Shown one piece after another: positions 10,514-19,391 of a stretch of 64,000 nt of DNA (positions are counted from its first letter, which is position 1; every line of letters begins with the position of its first letter). The position numbers and the translations under genes are program-made. The DNA comes from Hymenobacter sp. J193 (GTDB taxonomy: Bacteria; Bacteroidota; Bacteroidia; Cytophagales; Hymenobacteraceae): NCBI RefSeq assembly GCF_024700075.1, contig NZ_JAJONE010000001.1:4549001-4613000 (forward strand). The letters run 5' to 3'. The notes under the pieces are model-generated. The model saw only the letters and a list, made by a program, of their open reading frames with translations, ran no database searches and had not been told where the DNA came from.

Positions 10514-10951
10514 TCAACGCGAGTACGTCGCGTTGATCGTGACGACTTGATTCATAACAATAGCCGGCAGCTTGTAGCGCAGCACCAGCTTGCTGCCCGT
10601 CAGCTCGATAATCTCGCGGGAGTAGTTGATGCGTGGGCTGGGGCTTTGAAGCGTGAGGGTATTCCCGTCGCGGGTGTAATCCATCGTGAAAGAAAGCATG
10701 TCGGCCCGGTACTCATTCAGGGTCGTAGCGGAGAGGTTCAGATAGTCGCCCGCGGCGCCAGGCTGGTTTAGCTCCTGCAAGGTTGCCCCGCTGGTTGCAT
10801 CGGTGTACATACTGTGCTGGGTTACCAGATTCCAGCGGCCGGTGATGGGAGCTGGCTCTTCATCTTTTTTAGCATCACAGGCCGCCAGCGTGACGACAGC
10901 AGCCAGGAGAGTCCAAGACGCCAAGCGGGCAAACCGAGGAGAATAAGTCAT
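10514..10951 (-). CDS. Putative lipoprotein with lipocalin-like domain
   Basis: The N-terminal hydrophobic segment ends in the lipobox-like LAAC (Cys at about residue 25 of the chosen start), followed by DAKKDEEPAP, a typical flexible post-Cys linker. The remaining 110 residues are strand-rich, beginning ITGRWNLVTQHS, which matches the GxW opening of lipocalin-like domains in Bacteroidota lipoproteins. It is likely exported and anchored in a membrane. It is convergent with the 10039 gene. An in-frame Met 8 codons upstream is an alternative start. Confidence 0.7.
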   Translation of the reverse strand: MTYSPRFARLASWTLLAAVVTLAACDAKKDEEPAPITGRWNLVTQHSMYTDATSGATLQELNQPGAAGDYLNLSATTLNEYRADMLSFTMDYTRDGNTLTLQSPSPRINYSREIIELTGSKLVLRYKLPAIVMNQVVTINATYSR

Positions 10952-11024
10952 GGAAGGATAGTAAAATTTATCCAAAGAAAGCAGGTAGCAAGTAACCGAA
11001 CACTGTAAACTAACCTACAATACC

Positions 11025-11058
11025 AACGGCCCATTTCGCAGGAGCAAAATGGGCCGTT
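11025..11058. terminator. Stem-loop between the lipoprotein gene and the FKBP remnant
   Basis: AACGGCCCATTT (11025-11036) pairs perfectly with AAATGGGCCGTT (11047-11058) over a 10-nt loop. No strong T tract follows, so this is a probable but not certain terminator for transcription coming from the minus-strand genes beyond it. Confidence 0.6.
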
Positions 11059-11078
11059 GCCGCAAACTATATGAACTC

Positions 11079-11247
11079 TTAGTGATGGTGCCCGCCTTCG
11101 CCGTGCACGTGGCCGTGGTCCAGCTCCTCGCGGGTGGCGTCGCGCACGGCGGCTACTTTGCCGTCGAAGTGCATGACCATGCCGGCCAGGGGGTGGTTGA
11201 AGTCCATTTTCACCATCTCGTCACCAAATTTCCACGCGGGCGGGAGT
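11079..11247 (-). pseudogene. Truncated FKBP-type isomerase remnant (3' end only)
   Basis: The minus strand encodes the last about 50 residues of an FKBP/SlyD-like protein, with the ending DHGHVHGEGGHHH and its stop codon. It is nearly identical in DNA to the 3' end of the intact gene at 58556-59071. Similarity stops near 11247; an extra base in the AAATTT region there puts the upstream bases out of frame. No start codon or catalytic domain remains. It is a partial duplication or a deletion relic. Confidence 0.85.
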
Positions 11248-11294
11248 AATGGAAAGCAATATGGCGGGTGAATGATAGAGTTGATGTGGTGGTA

Positions 11295-14200
11295 TTAAGG
11301 CAGGGTCACTGGGCGGTTATGCTCTGCCCTCCAATCAGTCAACAACTGACGTGGATCAACACTGACTTCAGCCGGCCGGTCAGTTACCGTCAGCACAATC
11401 GTCTGCCGGCCGGATTTCAGCAGGTGCTTTTGCCGATAGAGCAGCTTGCCTTTCTCTTTGCCCACGGCGGCAGGAGCGAAGGCCCCGATTTCCACCCACT
11501 CCTTCATTGGCAGTTTGGTCTCGGTGCCAGCACTATCCACGACCAGCTTGCTGGCCTGCAGGGTGAGCGTCACCTGCCATTTACCGCTTTTGAGTTGTTG
11601 GGCAGAAGCGGTTTCTATTGATAGTTCCCAGAAGGTGTTGGCCTCGAACAGGTCATGCAGCAGGGGGTGGAGCGAATCCGGCGTGGCCGTTTGCAGCTCC
11701 CGGTAGAGGTCCAGCGAAGTGGCGAAGGGCAGGGTTCCGGGGCGGTGCCGGGCCAGCAAGTTCTGGAGCGCCCCGTTTACCCGGTCGCGGCCGATGTACT
11801 GGCTCAGCGTGTACAGCGCAAAGGGCCCTTTGCGGTAGTTCTGGTAAAAGTCGTCGGCTTGCAGCAGCGGTTTGGCGGCGCGGGTGCGCGGGGTCTCGTT
11901 TTCTTCCCGCAGGAAGCTGAGCAGCGCCTGCAGGTGCTCCGGACCGTACTGGTCCTCCAGCACGCCCATAGCCGAGTACCAGGCCAGGCTCTCGGTAATC
12001 AGGCCGGCGCCCTCCACATAGGCTTGCTTGAGCTGATTGCCCCACCACTGGTGCGCCACTTCGTGCGCCACCACGGCCGTCAACAAATCAAAGCCCCGCT
12101 CGTCAGCCTTGGGATTCAACAAGAAAAAGCCTTCCTCCGCGGTAATGTTGATGGGCGCGGCGTGGTGCCCGAAGGCGTAGCTGGCATGGGCTACAAAGCG
12201 GAGCTGCGGGTGCGGGTAGGGCCCGAACTGCCGGGTGTAATACTCCAGCGACGCCCGGGCGCTGCTCATCATGCGCGCCGGATTTTCCGTCTGGCCCGGC
12301 GGATAGAAAATCTGGATGTCAACCTCCTGATTGGGCCCGGCCGACGGGCTGCGCCACGTCCCTTCCTGCAGCGCGTAGTCGGCCGAGAAAAAGGTGTATT
12401 CATTGCGAATGGGCGCATCGGTAGCGTAGTGAAAGTAGCGCCGGCCTTGTTTTGCCCAGGTCCGGCGCAGGGTGCCTGGCGCTACTGCTGTCTGGCCCGC
12501 ATCGGTGCCCACTACGGCCTCAAAGCGGATTTGCTCGGGAAACGGGGCGTAGCGCCGGGCGGCCGTATCGTAGAGCGAGTAGGTGGCGGGCCGGGCGCTC
12601 AGGCCGTGCGCTTTGCGGGCTCCGGCCTCGTCCAGCTCCCGGTAGGGCTGGTAGCCGATGACCGGCAGCCACTCCAGGTTCCGGAAGCTGGTGCCGTTGG
12701 CCAGCACCTGCGCGGCGGCGGCATCGTTGGTAAAGCCCCGCGCTTGGTGCTTTACCCGAAAGCTAAGGCGCAGCGAGTCGCCGGGGAGCAGGGGCTGGGC
12801 CAGGCGGTAAATGCGGTAGCCGTGCTCCGCATCCAGCAAAACTTCCTTAGCTGGCCCGTCGAGCTGAATGGCGGCGGTTTCCACGCCCGCCCCGGTAGCC
12901 AGGTGCACCGAGTCGATGGAAGCCGGACTGCGGTTGACCAGCAGGTAGGTGCCCCGTATCGTCGCGGCGCGCTGCCGGGGGTAGATTTCCACCTGCAGGT
13001 TTACGGCGGTCAGCTGAGGCTGGGGTATGTTCAGGTAGCGGCGGTAGCGCCGCTCGTAGTCGGCGCGCTGCGCCTTGGCAGCCGGGGGGCTGAGGTAGCC
13101 ATTCAGCACGTTGGTGTGGTAGAAGATGAAGCCGCCCAACAGCAGGATGCCGGCTACGGCCGCGGCCGAAACCAAGAGGTTGGCCGGCGTGAGACGCCGT
13201 CGGGCCAGCTGCAGCCGCGCGGCCACGCTGTTTTGCCGGCCGCGCACCCAGAACAGCCGCGCCACTACCGTCAGCAGCAGCGCCCACGCCACCCAGTACG
13301 CCTTAAACCACAGCCAGGGCGCCAAAGACGAGCCGAAACCGGCCATGTCGGTGTACGACCACGGCGGGCTGGCGCCGTAGATGAGCAGCTTGTGCTCAAC
13401 GCCCAGGGTAGAGGCAAAGGCAATGCACCCGTAGGCCAGCAGCGCTACCAGATGCCCCAGGAATTTCTGATTGACCAGCACGTGCACCAGCAGGGCCAGC
13501 AGGGCAAAAAGTAGGCAATCCACCAGCTGCAGTCCGAAAAGGGTTTGCAGGTACAACCCGATTTCGGGCGCAGCGCCCCCAATGGCCACCTGCGCCGCCA
13601 CTCCGGCCATCATCAGCAAGGCCAGCCAGGCCACCAGCACCAGGCTTAGCGCCAGAAAGCGGCTCAGCAGCAGCACCCATTCCGGCACCGGCGCCGCGTT
13701 GGCAATGTCGCTCAAGCCGGCTTCCCGCTCCCGCCACACCAGCTCGCCGGCGTAGAAAATGGTGAGCAGCACCAGGATGATCCAGAAACGCTCCGGCTGC
13801 GCCAGGGAAGAGGTCAGATACTCCGCCACAAAATCGGTGCGGGGCAGCAGGGGCGTGCCCCGGCCCTTCAGGTTGCCTTGCACCGTCAGGCCCACCACCA
13901 GGGCCAGCACAGCCAGCAGGGGCAGCCCGGCCCGGCTTTGAGCCAGGTGCACAAAGGATTTCCAGGTGATGAGGCGCAACTGGCGTAGCTGCGTGGCCCA
14001 CCCGTACACGCCCCGGGCCGGCGGCAGCGCTTCCCCGTTGCCCCAGGACAGCTTCTCTTGGAGCGTCACCGCTGACTTTGGCCGATTACCCGACTGCTTT
14101 TGGCGGCTTGTTTCGGGCAGTGCCAGCTGAAACCGGAAGTAGGTAAACGCGAGCAGGGCCAGCGAGAGGCCGAGCCACAGCAGGCGGTTGGCCAGAAAGG

Positions 14201-14909
14201 AGCCCTCCAGCAGCAGAAACCGCGTGTTTTTCTCCAGGGGGCTCCAGTCAACGGACAAATGGCTCAGCACCGGGCCAAAGCTCATCGGGTCGGCCAGATT
14301 GCCCCACGCTCCCCCTTTTTCCAGCAGCGGCCAGATCGTGTAGGCCGCCGCGAACAATGCCGCGCCGACCAGGTAGCTGGCCAGGGCCCGGCGGCTAAGC
14401 GCCGCCGCCGAAAACTGCATGGCCGTGGCGAAAAAGGCGTTTGGCAGCGCGATAAAGAAGAAGGTCGTCAGGTAGGGTGCCACCCGGAACGGCCCCAGTA
14501 TCTCGGCTTCTACCCCGGCAAAGTGCATGGCCAGCAGCATACCCACCGGAATTGAGAGCAATTGGAGTGCATTCAGGGCAAAGGCGGCCAGAAACCGCCC
14601 GCCTAGGTAGGCGGCTTTGCTGGCGGGGGCCGCGTAGGTGAGCAAGTGCATGCGCGTCTGCACGTCGCGGGCCGCCGCCTCGCCCGCCACGGAGGCGCCT
14701 ATCACCAGCCAAAACACGCAGCTGATAACTGTGACGGCCGCCATGACGATGGGCGCATTCAGTAAAATATACCCGTCCCGCGCATCGGAGGCGTAGTTGG
14801 CAATGACCACCAGAAACGTGATGAGTAACAGGACTCCGAAGTAGAGCCAGGTAGCCCCGCGGCGCAGCTGGTAGCTGAACTCCAGCGCAAAAATCCGTTG
14901 AAACTTCAT
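11295..14909 (-). CDS. ABC transporter permease fused to M1 aminopeptidase-like domain, copy A
   Basis: This is a 1204-residue fusion known in Bacteroidota. Two sets of transmembrane helices (about residues 15-260 and 310-600) resemble ABC-2 permease halves; the second contains the GELVWREREAGLSDIANAAP block. A periplasmic-side region then leads to an M1 peptidase-like domain. The zinc site is HEVAH at 949-953 with the third ligand Glu at about 973 (GLITESLAWYS). The spacing to that Glu is one longer than in classical M1 enzymes. No clear GxMEN exopeptidase motif is seen, so aminopeptidase specificity is uncertain. Its start overlaps the stop of the ATPase gene by 4 nt, so the two are translationally coupled and likely form one membrane complex. 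Confidence 0.92.
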   Translation of the reverse strand: MKFQRIFALEFSYQLRRGATWLYFGVLLLITFLVVIANYASDARDGYILLNAPIVMAAVTVISCVFWLVIGASVAGEAAARDVQTRMHLLTYAAPASKAAYLGGRFLAAFALNALQLLSIPVGMLLAMHFAGVEAEILGPFRVAPYLTTFFFIALPNAFFATAMQFSAAALSRRALASYLVGAALFAAAYTIWPLLEKGGAWGNLADPMSFGPVLSHLSVDWSPLEKNTRFLLLEGSFLANRLLWLGLSLALLAFTYFRFQLALPETSRQKQSGNRPKSAVTLQEKLSWGNGEALPPARGVYGWATQLRQLRLITWKSFVHLAQSRAGLPLLAVLALVVGLTVQGNLKGRGTPLLPRTDFVAEYLTSSLAQPERFWIILVLLTIFYAGELVWREREAGLSDIANAAPVPEWVLLLSRFLALSLVLVAWLALLMMAGVAAQVAIGGAAPEIGLYLQTLFGLQLVDCLLFALLALLVHVLVNQKFLGHLVALLAYGCIAFASTLGVEHKLLIYGASPPWSYTDMAGFGSSLAPWLWFKAYWVAWALLLTVVARLFWVRGRQNSVAARLQLARRRLTPANLLVSAAAVAGILLLGGFIFYHTNVLNGYLSPPAAKAQRADYERRYRRYLNIPQPQLTAVNLQVEIYPRQRAATIRGTYLLVNRSPASIDSVHLATGAGVETAAIQLDGPAKEVLLDAEHGYRIYRLAQPLLPGDSLRLSFRVKHQARGFTNDAAAAQVLANGTSFRNLEWLPVIGYQPYRELDEAGARKAHGLSARPATYSLYDTAARRYAPFPEQIRFEAVVGTDAGQTAVAPGTLRRTWAKQGRRYFHYATDAPIRNEYTFFSADYALQEGTWRSPSAGPNQEVDIQIFYPPGQTENPARMMSSARASLEYYTRQFGPYPHPQLRFVAHASYAFGHHAAPINITAEEGFFLLNPKADERGFDLLTAVVAHEVAHQWWGNQLKQAYVEGAGLITESLAWYSAMGVLEDQYGPEHLQALLSFLREENETPRTRAAKPLLQADDFYQNYRKGPFALYTLSQYIGRDRVNGALQNLLARHRPGTLPFATSLDLYRELQTATPDSLHPLLHDLFEANTFWELSIETASAQQLKSGKWQVTLTLQASKLVVDSAGTETKLPMKEWVEIGAFAPAAVGKEKGKLLYRQKHLLKSGRQTIVLTVTDRPAEVSVDPRQLLTDWRAEHNRPVTLP

Positions 14910-15835
14910 AGCCCTACTGCCTCCGCTTGCTGCTGCTCAACGGCCGTACCAAAGCAGCCCGTCATGGCACTGAAATAAACGTCTTCCAGATCGGCCTGCA
15001 CTAACTCAAATCCGGGGCCGGGAGCTTCCGGACTGTACACATGCACCAGAATGCGGCCGCTGAGCAGTTTGGCCGAAATCACCCGGTGCTCCTGTTCCAG
15101 GGCCGGCAGGGCGGGCTTGTCGGTCAGCTTGCGCCAGATACGGCCGTTGAGAGCGGCCACGGCTTCCAGCGGCTGAGCTTCGAGCAGAATCCGGCCCTGG
15201 TGGATGATGGCCATATTGGTGCACACTTCGGCTACGTCTTCCACAATGTGGGTGGAAAGGATAACCACGCTGTTTTCGCCCAGCTCGCTGAGCAGGTTCA
15301 GAAAGCGCACCCGCTCGGCTGGGTCCAGGCCCGCCGTGGGCTCATCTACAATCAGCAGCCGGGGGTTGCCCAGCAACGCCACGGCCACGCCAAAGCGCTG
15401 CTTCATGCCCCCGGAAAAGCCGCCCAGCTGCTGCCGGCGCACGTCCCAGAGGTTGGTCTGCCGCAGCAGGGCTTCAACTGCCTGCCGGCGGGCCCCTCGC
15501 TGGGTGAGGCCTTTGAGTACGGCGAAGTAGTCGAGCAGGTCCTCGGCGCGGGCTTTGGGGTACACGCCGAACTCCTGCGGCAGGTAGCCCAGGGTCTGGC
15601 GCACGGCTTCCTTCTGGCCCACCACGTCGATGTCGCCCAGCAGGATGTGCCCGGCGTCGGGCTCCTGCAGCGTGGCCAGCGTGCGCATCAGGGTGGATTT
15701 GCCGGCCCCGTTGGGCCCCAGCAGCCCGTACATACCCGGTGGAATGGTCAGCGTCACGTTCTGCAAGGCCTGCACGCCATTCGCATATCGTTTGGAGACG
15801 TTGCGGATGCTCAGGCCCAAGGGGGGATTTGCCAT
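14906..15835 (-). CDS. ABC transporter ATP-binding protein, copy A
   Basis: This 309-residue cytoplasmic ATPase energises the downstream permease/peptidase. Walker A is GPNGAGKS near residue 40, the Q-loop is in YLPQEFGVYP, the signature is GGFSGGMKQR, Walker B is LLIVDEP followed by TAGLDPAERVRF, and the switch His is in LSTH. The C-terminal extension (about residues 230-300) resembles those of export-type ABC-2 ATPases. It is almost the same as the ATPase at 29887-30792. It is the first gene of the unit; the start lies 265 bp from a divergently read kinase gene. Confidence 0.95.
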   Translation of the reverse strand: MANPPLGLSIRNVSKRYANGVQALQNVTLTIPPGMYGLLGPNGAGKSTLMRTLATLQEPDAGHILLGDIDVVGQKEAVRQTLGYLPQEFGVYPKARAEDLLDYFAVLKGLTQRGARRQAVEALLRQTNLWDVRRQQLGGFSGGMKQRFGVAVALLGNPRLLIVDEPTAGLDPAERVRFLNLLSELGENSVVILSTHIVEDVAEVCTNMAIIHQGRILLEAQPLEAVAALNGRIWRKLTDKPALPALEQEHRVISAKLLSGRILVHVYSPEAPGPGFELVQADLEDVYFSAMTGCFGTAVEQQQAEAVGL

Positions 15836-16100
15836 TGTATCGGAGTTGCTTCGGTTGATTTGTTGAAATCAAGAAAGCCAGGCACCTTTACCGATGCCTG
15901 CCTTCGCTATTTCAGGACGAAGCAATGATTGCCTGACCGGAAAGTGAAACCCGATATGCTGATGCGGGGAAGTAATCGACCAAGCTGGGGTTTGATTCCG
16001 CCAAAGCGCTGGCCGGCTTCTTTCCGCCGCTCGTAGATCAGCCTGCGCAACTGGTCGAGACGGCAGCGCGGACAACTGCAGGAAAACCCACCTTTGTGCG

Positions 16101-17138
16101 ATGGAGCGCGTCAAAAGAATCTTCCGGCTGACTCACCTGGTCGTCTGGCTTTTATTTACCTGGTTGGTAAGCCTGCAACTGGATAATGACCATGATGCAC
16201 ACTGGCGCAGCACCACTGCCGCGTTTATAGCGACCTGCCTGTATGTTTTTTACCTTCATTTCTACCTGTTAACCCAATACACGGGCAAGCAAAACCGAAA
16301 AGAATATTGGCTTCGAGTGGCAGGAATTGTGCTGACCGGTCCTATGCCATTTCTGCTTTTCCACCAGAAACGGTTCGATGCCGGGTACTATTTCATGCAC
16401 CTGCTTGCTACGGTACCTATCTTTCTCTTCCTGAGCTGGCTGGCCCGGGTCACCGAGAACCTGGTACTGAACACCATTCGGAAAGAGCAGCTGGAAAAGC
16501 AGGCGGTGGAAGCCGAATTGGTTAATCTGAAGTCGCAGATCAACCCGCACTTCCTGTTCAATACCCTCAACAACATCCACACGCTGGTGTACAAGCAGGC
16601 CCCGGCCGCCCCGGAGGCCGTCATGCACCTGGCTTCGCTGATGCGCTACATGATTTATGAGTCCAACGCGGCCACGGTGCCGCTGGCCCGGGAACTGGAC
16701 TATCTGCAGGATTACGTGAGCCTGCAGCAGCTGCGCTACAAGAACAGTCCGGTGGTGGACCTGCAAATAGCCGGAGAAACCGCCGCCTGCTCCATTGCCC
16801 CCTTGCTGTTCATCCACCTGCTGGAAAACGCCTACAAGCACAGCCCCGCCCGCCTGGAGCCCGGCGACCTGCAAGTCAGGGTGGAGGTGAAAGACGACGC
16901 TCTAACCTTCTGTGTGCAGAACCCGATAGCCAAAAAGCCGGCGCATCCGCTGGAAGAGCCCGGCGGTATCGGGCTGCCCAACGTCCGGAAAAGGCTGGCG
17001 TTGTTGTACCCGGGCCAGCATACGCTGGACATTCACAGCACCGGCGGCACTTTTACGGTCACGCTTACTATCCAGCGTTTGGCTGAATTGAAAGGCATAG
17101 GCGTAGACAGCCAGTTTTACACTCATGGAAGGATTTAA
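16101..17138 (+). CDS. LytS/YehU-type sensor histidine kinase
   Basis: This is a 345-residue inner-membrane kinase. Three to four transmembrane helices fill residues 8-125, with no large periplasmic sensor, which suggests membrane or intramembrane sensing. The His_kinase (PF06580) domain has its phospho-acceptor in SQINPHFLFNTLNNIH (His150), followed by a HATPase region with LLENAYKHS (N box) and GGIGLPNVRKRL (G box). The partner is the LytTR regulator at 17583. A 113-residue gene overlaps its 3' end. The gene is divergent from the ABC copy A unit, which could be its target by position, but this is only inference. Confidence 0.93.
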   Translation: MERVKRIFRLTHLVVWLLFTWLVSLQLDNDHDAHWRSTTAAFIATCLYVFYLHFYLLTQYTGKQNRKEYWLRVAGIVLTGPMPFLLFHQKRFDAGYYFMHLLATVPIFLFLSWLARVTENLVLNTIRKEQLEKQAVEAELVNLKSQINPHFLFNTLNNIHTLVYKQAPAAPEAVMHLASLMRYMIYESNAATVPLARELDYLQDYVSLQQLRYKNSPVVDLQIAGETAACSIAPLLFIHLLENAYKHSPARLEPGDLQVRVEVKDDALTFCVQNPIAKKPAHPLEEPGGIGLPNVRKRLALLYPGQHTLDIHSTGGTFTVTLTIQRLAELKGIGVDSQFYTHGRI

Positions 17139-17466
17139 AATTACCTTGTTTGAACAAAAATACGCTGCCCCTTTTCCTTCATACCGCTCCCTGCCTCCCG
17201 CAGAAAGTAAGGCGCTGCAGGCACGCCTTGCCAACCATTTTGGGCTGACAGCATCCGGCACGGCTGGTGAGCTCGAACGCGCCCTTGCTTCGCGCCAGAC
17301 CTACTACCAGGAGGCAAATGCCGAGCAGGATTTTGCTTTGCTGCCGACGCTTAATACCCTGGGTATTGCGCCCCTGACCGAACTCTTCATCAATTGGGCC
17401 CGATTCGAAGAAGTGGACGCCTTCCAGACAGCCGACGTGGCCCGCTACTTCGATGACCTCTGGTAA
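17125..17466 (+). CDS. Small hypothetical protein between kinase and regulator
   Basis: This 113-residue protein starts MEGFKITLFEQKYAAPF and is rich in helix-forming residues, with motifs such as LPPAESKALQARLANHFGL and NTLGIAPLTELFINWARFEEVDAF. No signal peptide or membrane helix is present. It overlaps the end of the kinase gene by 14 nt in another frame and precedes the response regulator by 116 nt. I know no function; its position suggests an accessory of this two-component pair, or an unrelated passenger. The codon use is like that of its neighbours. Confidence 0.6.
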   Translation: MEGFKITLFEQKYAAPFPSYRSLPPAESKALQARLANHFGLTASGTAGELERALASRQTYYQEANAEQDFALLPTLNTLGIAPLTELFINWARFEEVDAFQTADVARYFDDLW

Positions 17467-17582
17467 CCGGTAGCCGATGACATTGATTTGTTCGATGCCA
17501 GCCTCAACTGGCTTGTATCCATTCGACATGATGGGATGGTGAGTGTAATTTGCTAAATGAACTACTTTCACTCCCCTGACAC

Positions 17583-18311
17583 ATGAAAGACAAGCTCACC
17601 TGCTACATCATTGAGGACGAGCACCTGGCCCAGGAAATACTGGAAGAATACATCCGGAAAGTCTCGTTTCTGGAGCTGAAAGGCACCTTCATGAGCCCCC
17701 TGGAAGCTGCTGCTCAGTTGGCGGCTGACCAACCCGACCTGCTGTTTCTGGACATCAACATGCCGGACCTGGACGGGCTCAGCTTTATCCCGATGCTCAG
17801 TCCCAAACCCATGATCATCCTCACCACCGCCTACGACCAGTACGCGCTGAAGGCCTACGACCTGGAGGTGAAGGATTACCTGCTGAAGCCCTTCACGTTC
17901 GAGCGGTTTTACCGAGCCGTGTTACGCCTGTACCAGGAACAAAGCCCCCGCCCGGTACCGGCAAAGCAGGAGGAGAAAGCGGAAGCGAAGCCAGAGCAGG
18001 AGTATATTTTCCTGAAGGTGGGCCACCGCATCCAAAAAGTTGCCACCCGTGATATTCTCTTCGTGGAAGGCATGAAGGACTACCTGCGCATACACACCCG
18101 GGACGAGAAGATCATGACCCTGCTCAGCTTTGCCCGGCTGGAAGAACTGCTGCCCGCCCAGGAGTTTGCCCGCGTGCACCGTTCCTTTCTGGTGGCGCTA
18201 AACAAAATCGACCACATCGAGAAAAACCGGATTCAGATTGCCGACCAGCTCATTCCCATCAGCGACACTTACGCCGAAGCGTTTTATAGAATGCTCAGGG
18301 GCTTGCAGTAG
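17583..18311 (+). CDS. LytTR family response regulator
   Basis: This is a 242-residue two-domain regulator. The receiver domain has the acidic pair at residues 11-12 (IIEDEH), phospho-acceptor Asp57 in LLFLDINMPDLDG, and KDYLLKPF containing the conserved Lys. A charged, Glu/Lys-rich linker leads to a LytTR DNA-binding domain (IFLKVGHRIQKV, ILFVEGMKDYLRIHT, FARVHRSFLVAL, PISDTYAEAF). It pairs with the LytS-like kinase just upstream. LytTR targets are usually promoters with paired direct repeats; I could not identify such sites with confidence. Confidence 0.94.
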   Translation: MKDKLTCYIIEDEHLAQEILEEYIRKVSFLELKGTFMSPLEAAAQLAADQPDLLFLDINMPDLDGLSFIPMLSPKPMIILTTAYDQYALKAYDLEVKDYLLKPFTFERFYRAVLRLYQEQSPRPVPAKQEEKAEAKPEQEYIFLKVGHRIQKVATRDILFVEGMKDYLRIHTRDEKIMTLLSFARLEELLPAQEFARVHRSFLVALNKIDHIEKNRIQIADQLIPISDTYAEAFYRMLRGLQ

Positions 18312-18458
18312 AAGGTGCTGGTGGTAGAGTTTCTTGCTCCTCGCCTCAGAAGTCCCGGCTGGAATCAGCAAGCCCAGGCTGGTCTTAGACAGTAACTATA
18401 ACATTCAGTGGGGCGCCAGCCCCAAAGCTGAAATACTCTTGGGCTGGCGCCGACCCCG

Positions 18459-19196
18459 TCACCACGGGCACGTTGCGGGGGCCGGAAAGTATTCTTCACT
18501 GAAGTACTGGCCGGTAGGGCCGTTCGCGCCAAGCAGGGCGTACTTCACGATGCGCTGGCCGGCCTGCTCCACGGTGCTGGTGCCCTGGTGGTCCGTGAAG
18601 TCGGTTTGGGTGTAGCCCGGGCACACCGCGTTTACTTTAAAAGGGGTGCCGCGCAGCTCATAGGCCAAATTGAGAGTGTACATGTTCAGGGCCGCTTTCG
18701 AGGCCTGGTACACCGGCAGCCGGTAGGCTAACTGCTCGTTTGCAAAGTCGGCGTACAGCGTCAGCGAGGCCATGGCCGTACTTACGTTCACGATGCGCGG
18801 CTGCAAGGATTTTTCCAGCAGGTCGAGAAACGCCTGCGTGACGCCGGCCACCCCGAACACGTTGGTTTCAAACACGGCCCGGAATTGCTCCAGCGTGGCG
18901 TGCCGGGCCGACTGCGACCCTCCGCCGGAAATGCCGGCGTTGTTGACCAGCACATCCAGCGCCGGCGTTTTGGCGCCAATGGTTGCCCGGGCCGCCCGGA
19001 TGGAGCCGGGACGGGTCACATCCAGTTGAATGGCTTCCAGGTTTGTGAGGCCAGTGGCCCTGAGCTGTTGAACGGCGGCCTGGCCGCTTTCCAGGTTGCG
19101 GCTGCCGAGGTAGACAAAAAACCCGTGCCGGGCGAGCTGTCGGGCCACTTCCAGGCCAATGCCCTTGTTGGCGCCGGTTACAAGTGCTGACTTCAT
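18459..19196 (-). CDS. SDR family NAD(P)-dependent oxidoreductase (carbonyl-reductase-like)
   Basis: A classical short-chain dehydrogenase of about 245 residues, starting MKSALVTGANKGIGLEVARQ. The TGxxxGIG cofactor motif, LDVLVNNAGISGGG (NNAG), the catalytic Ser near NVSTAM, and YQASKAALNMY (YxxxK) are all present. It resembles CBR1-type carbonyl reductases. An AraC-type regulator lies 195 bp upstream on the same strand and probably controls it. The start at 19196 is preferred; 20 more residues are open upstream but lack family similarity. Confidence 0.9.
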   Translation of the reverse strand: MKSALVTGANKGIGLEVARQLARHGFFVYLGSRNLESGQAAVQQLRATGLTNLEAIQLDVTRPGSIRAARATIGAKTPALDVLVNNAGISGGGSQSARHATLEQFRAVFETNVFGVAGVTQAFLDLLEKSLQPRIVNVSTAMASLTLYADFANEQLAYRLPVYQASKAALNMYTLNLAYELRGTPFKVNAVCPGYTQTDFTDHQGTSTVEQAGQRIVKYALLGANGPTGQYFSEEYFPAPATCPW

Positions 19197-19391
19197 GGTT
19201 GAGGTGGGTGAGTGTAATAGGGGAAACGAACCGGCGGAACCCTTCCGGCCGGGCAATCGGGCCAGGGATGCAGCCCTGTCGATGAGGTGTTGGCCGGGGC
19301 TTTACAAGGCGCTTGCGAAGCGCACGACAAGCCCTGCCCGCGCCCTGGTAGTAGCTGCGGCGGCCATCAGGATGCCTTTTTCTGGGGTAGC

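Noticed and set aside
11655..13514. A 619-codon plus-strand frame opposite the ABC/M1 fusion
   Set aside because: It is antisense to a clear gene and shows no signal, domain or compositional support. The similar frame at 60593-61492 opposite the helicase is rejected for the same reason.
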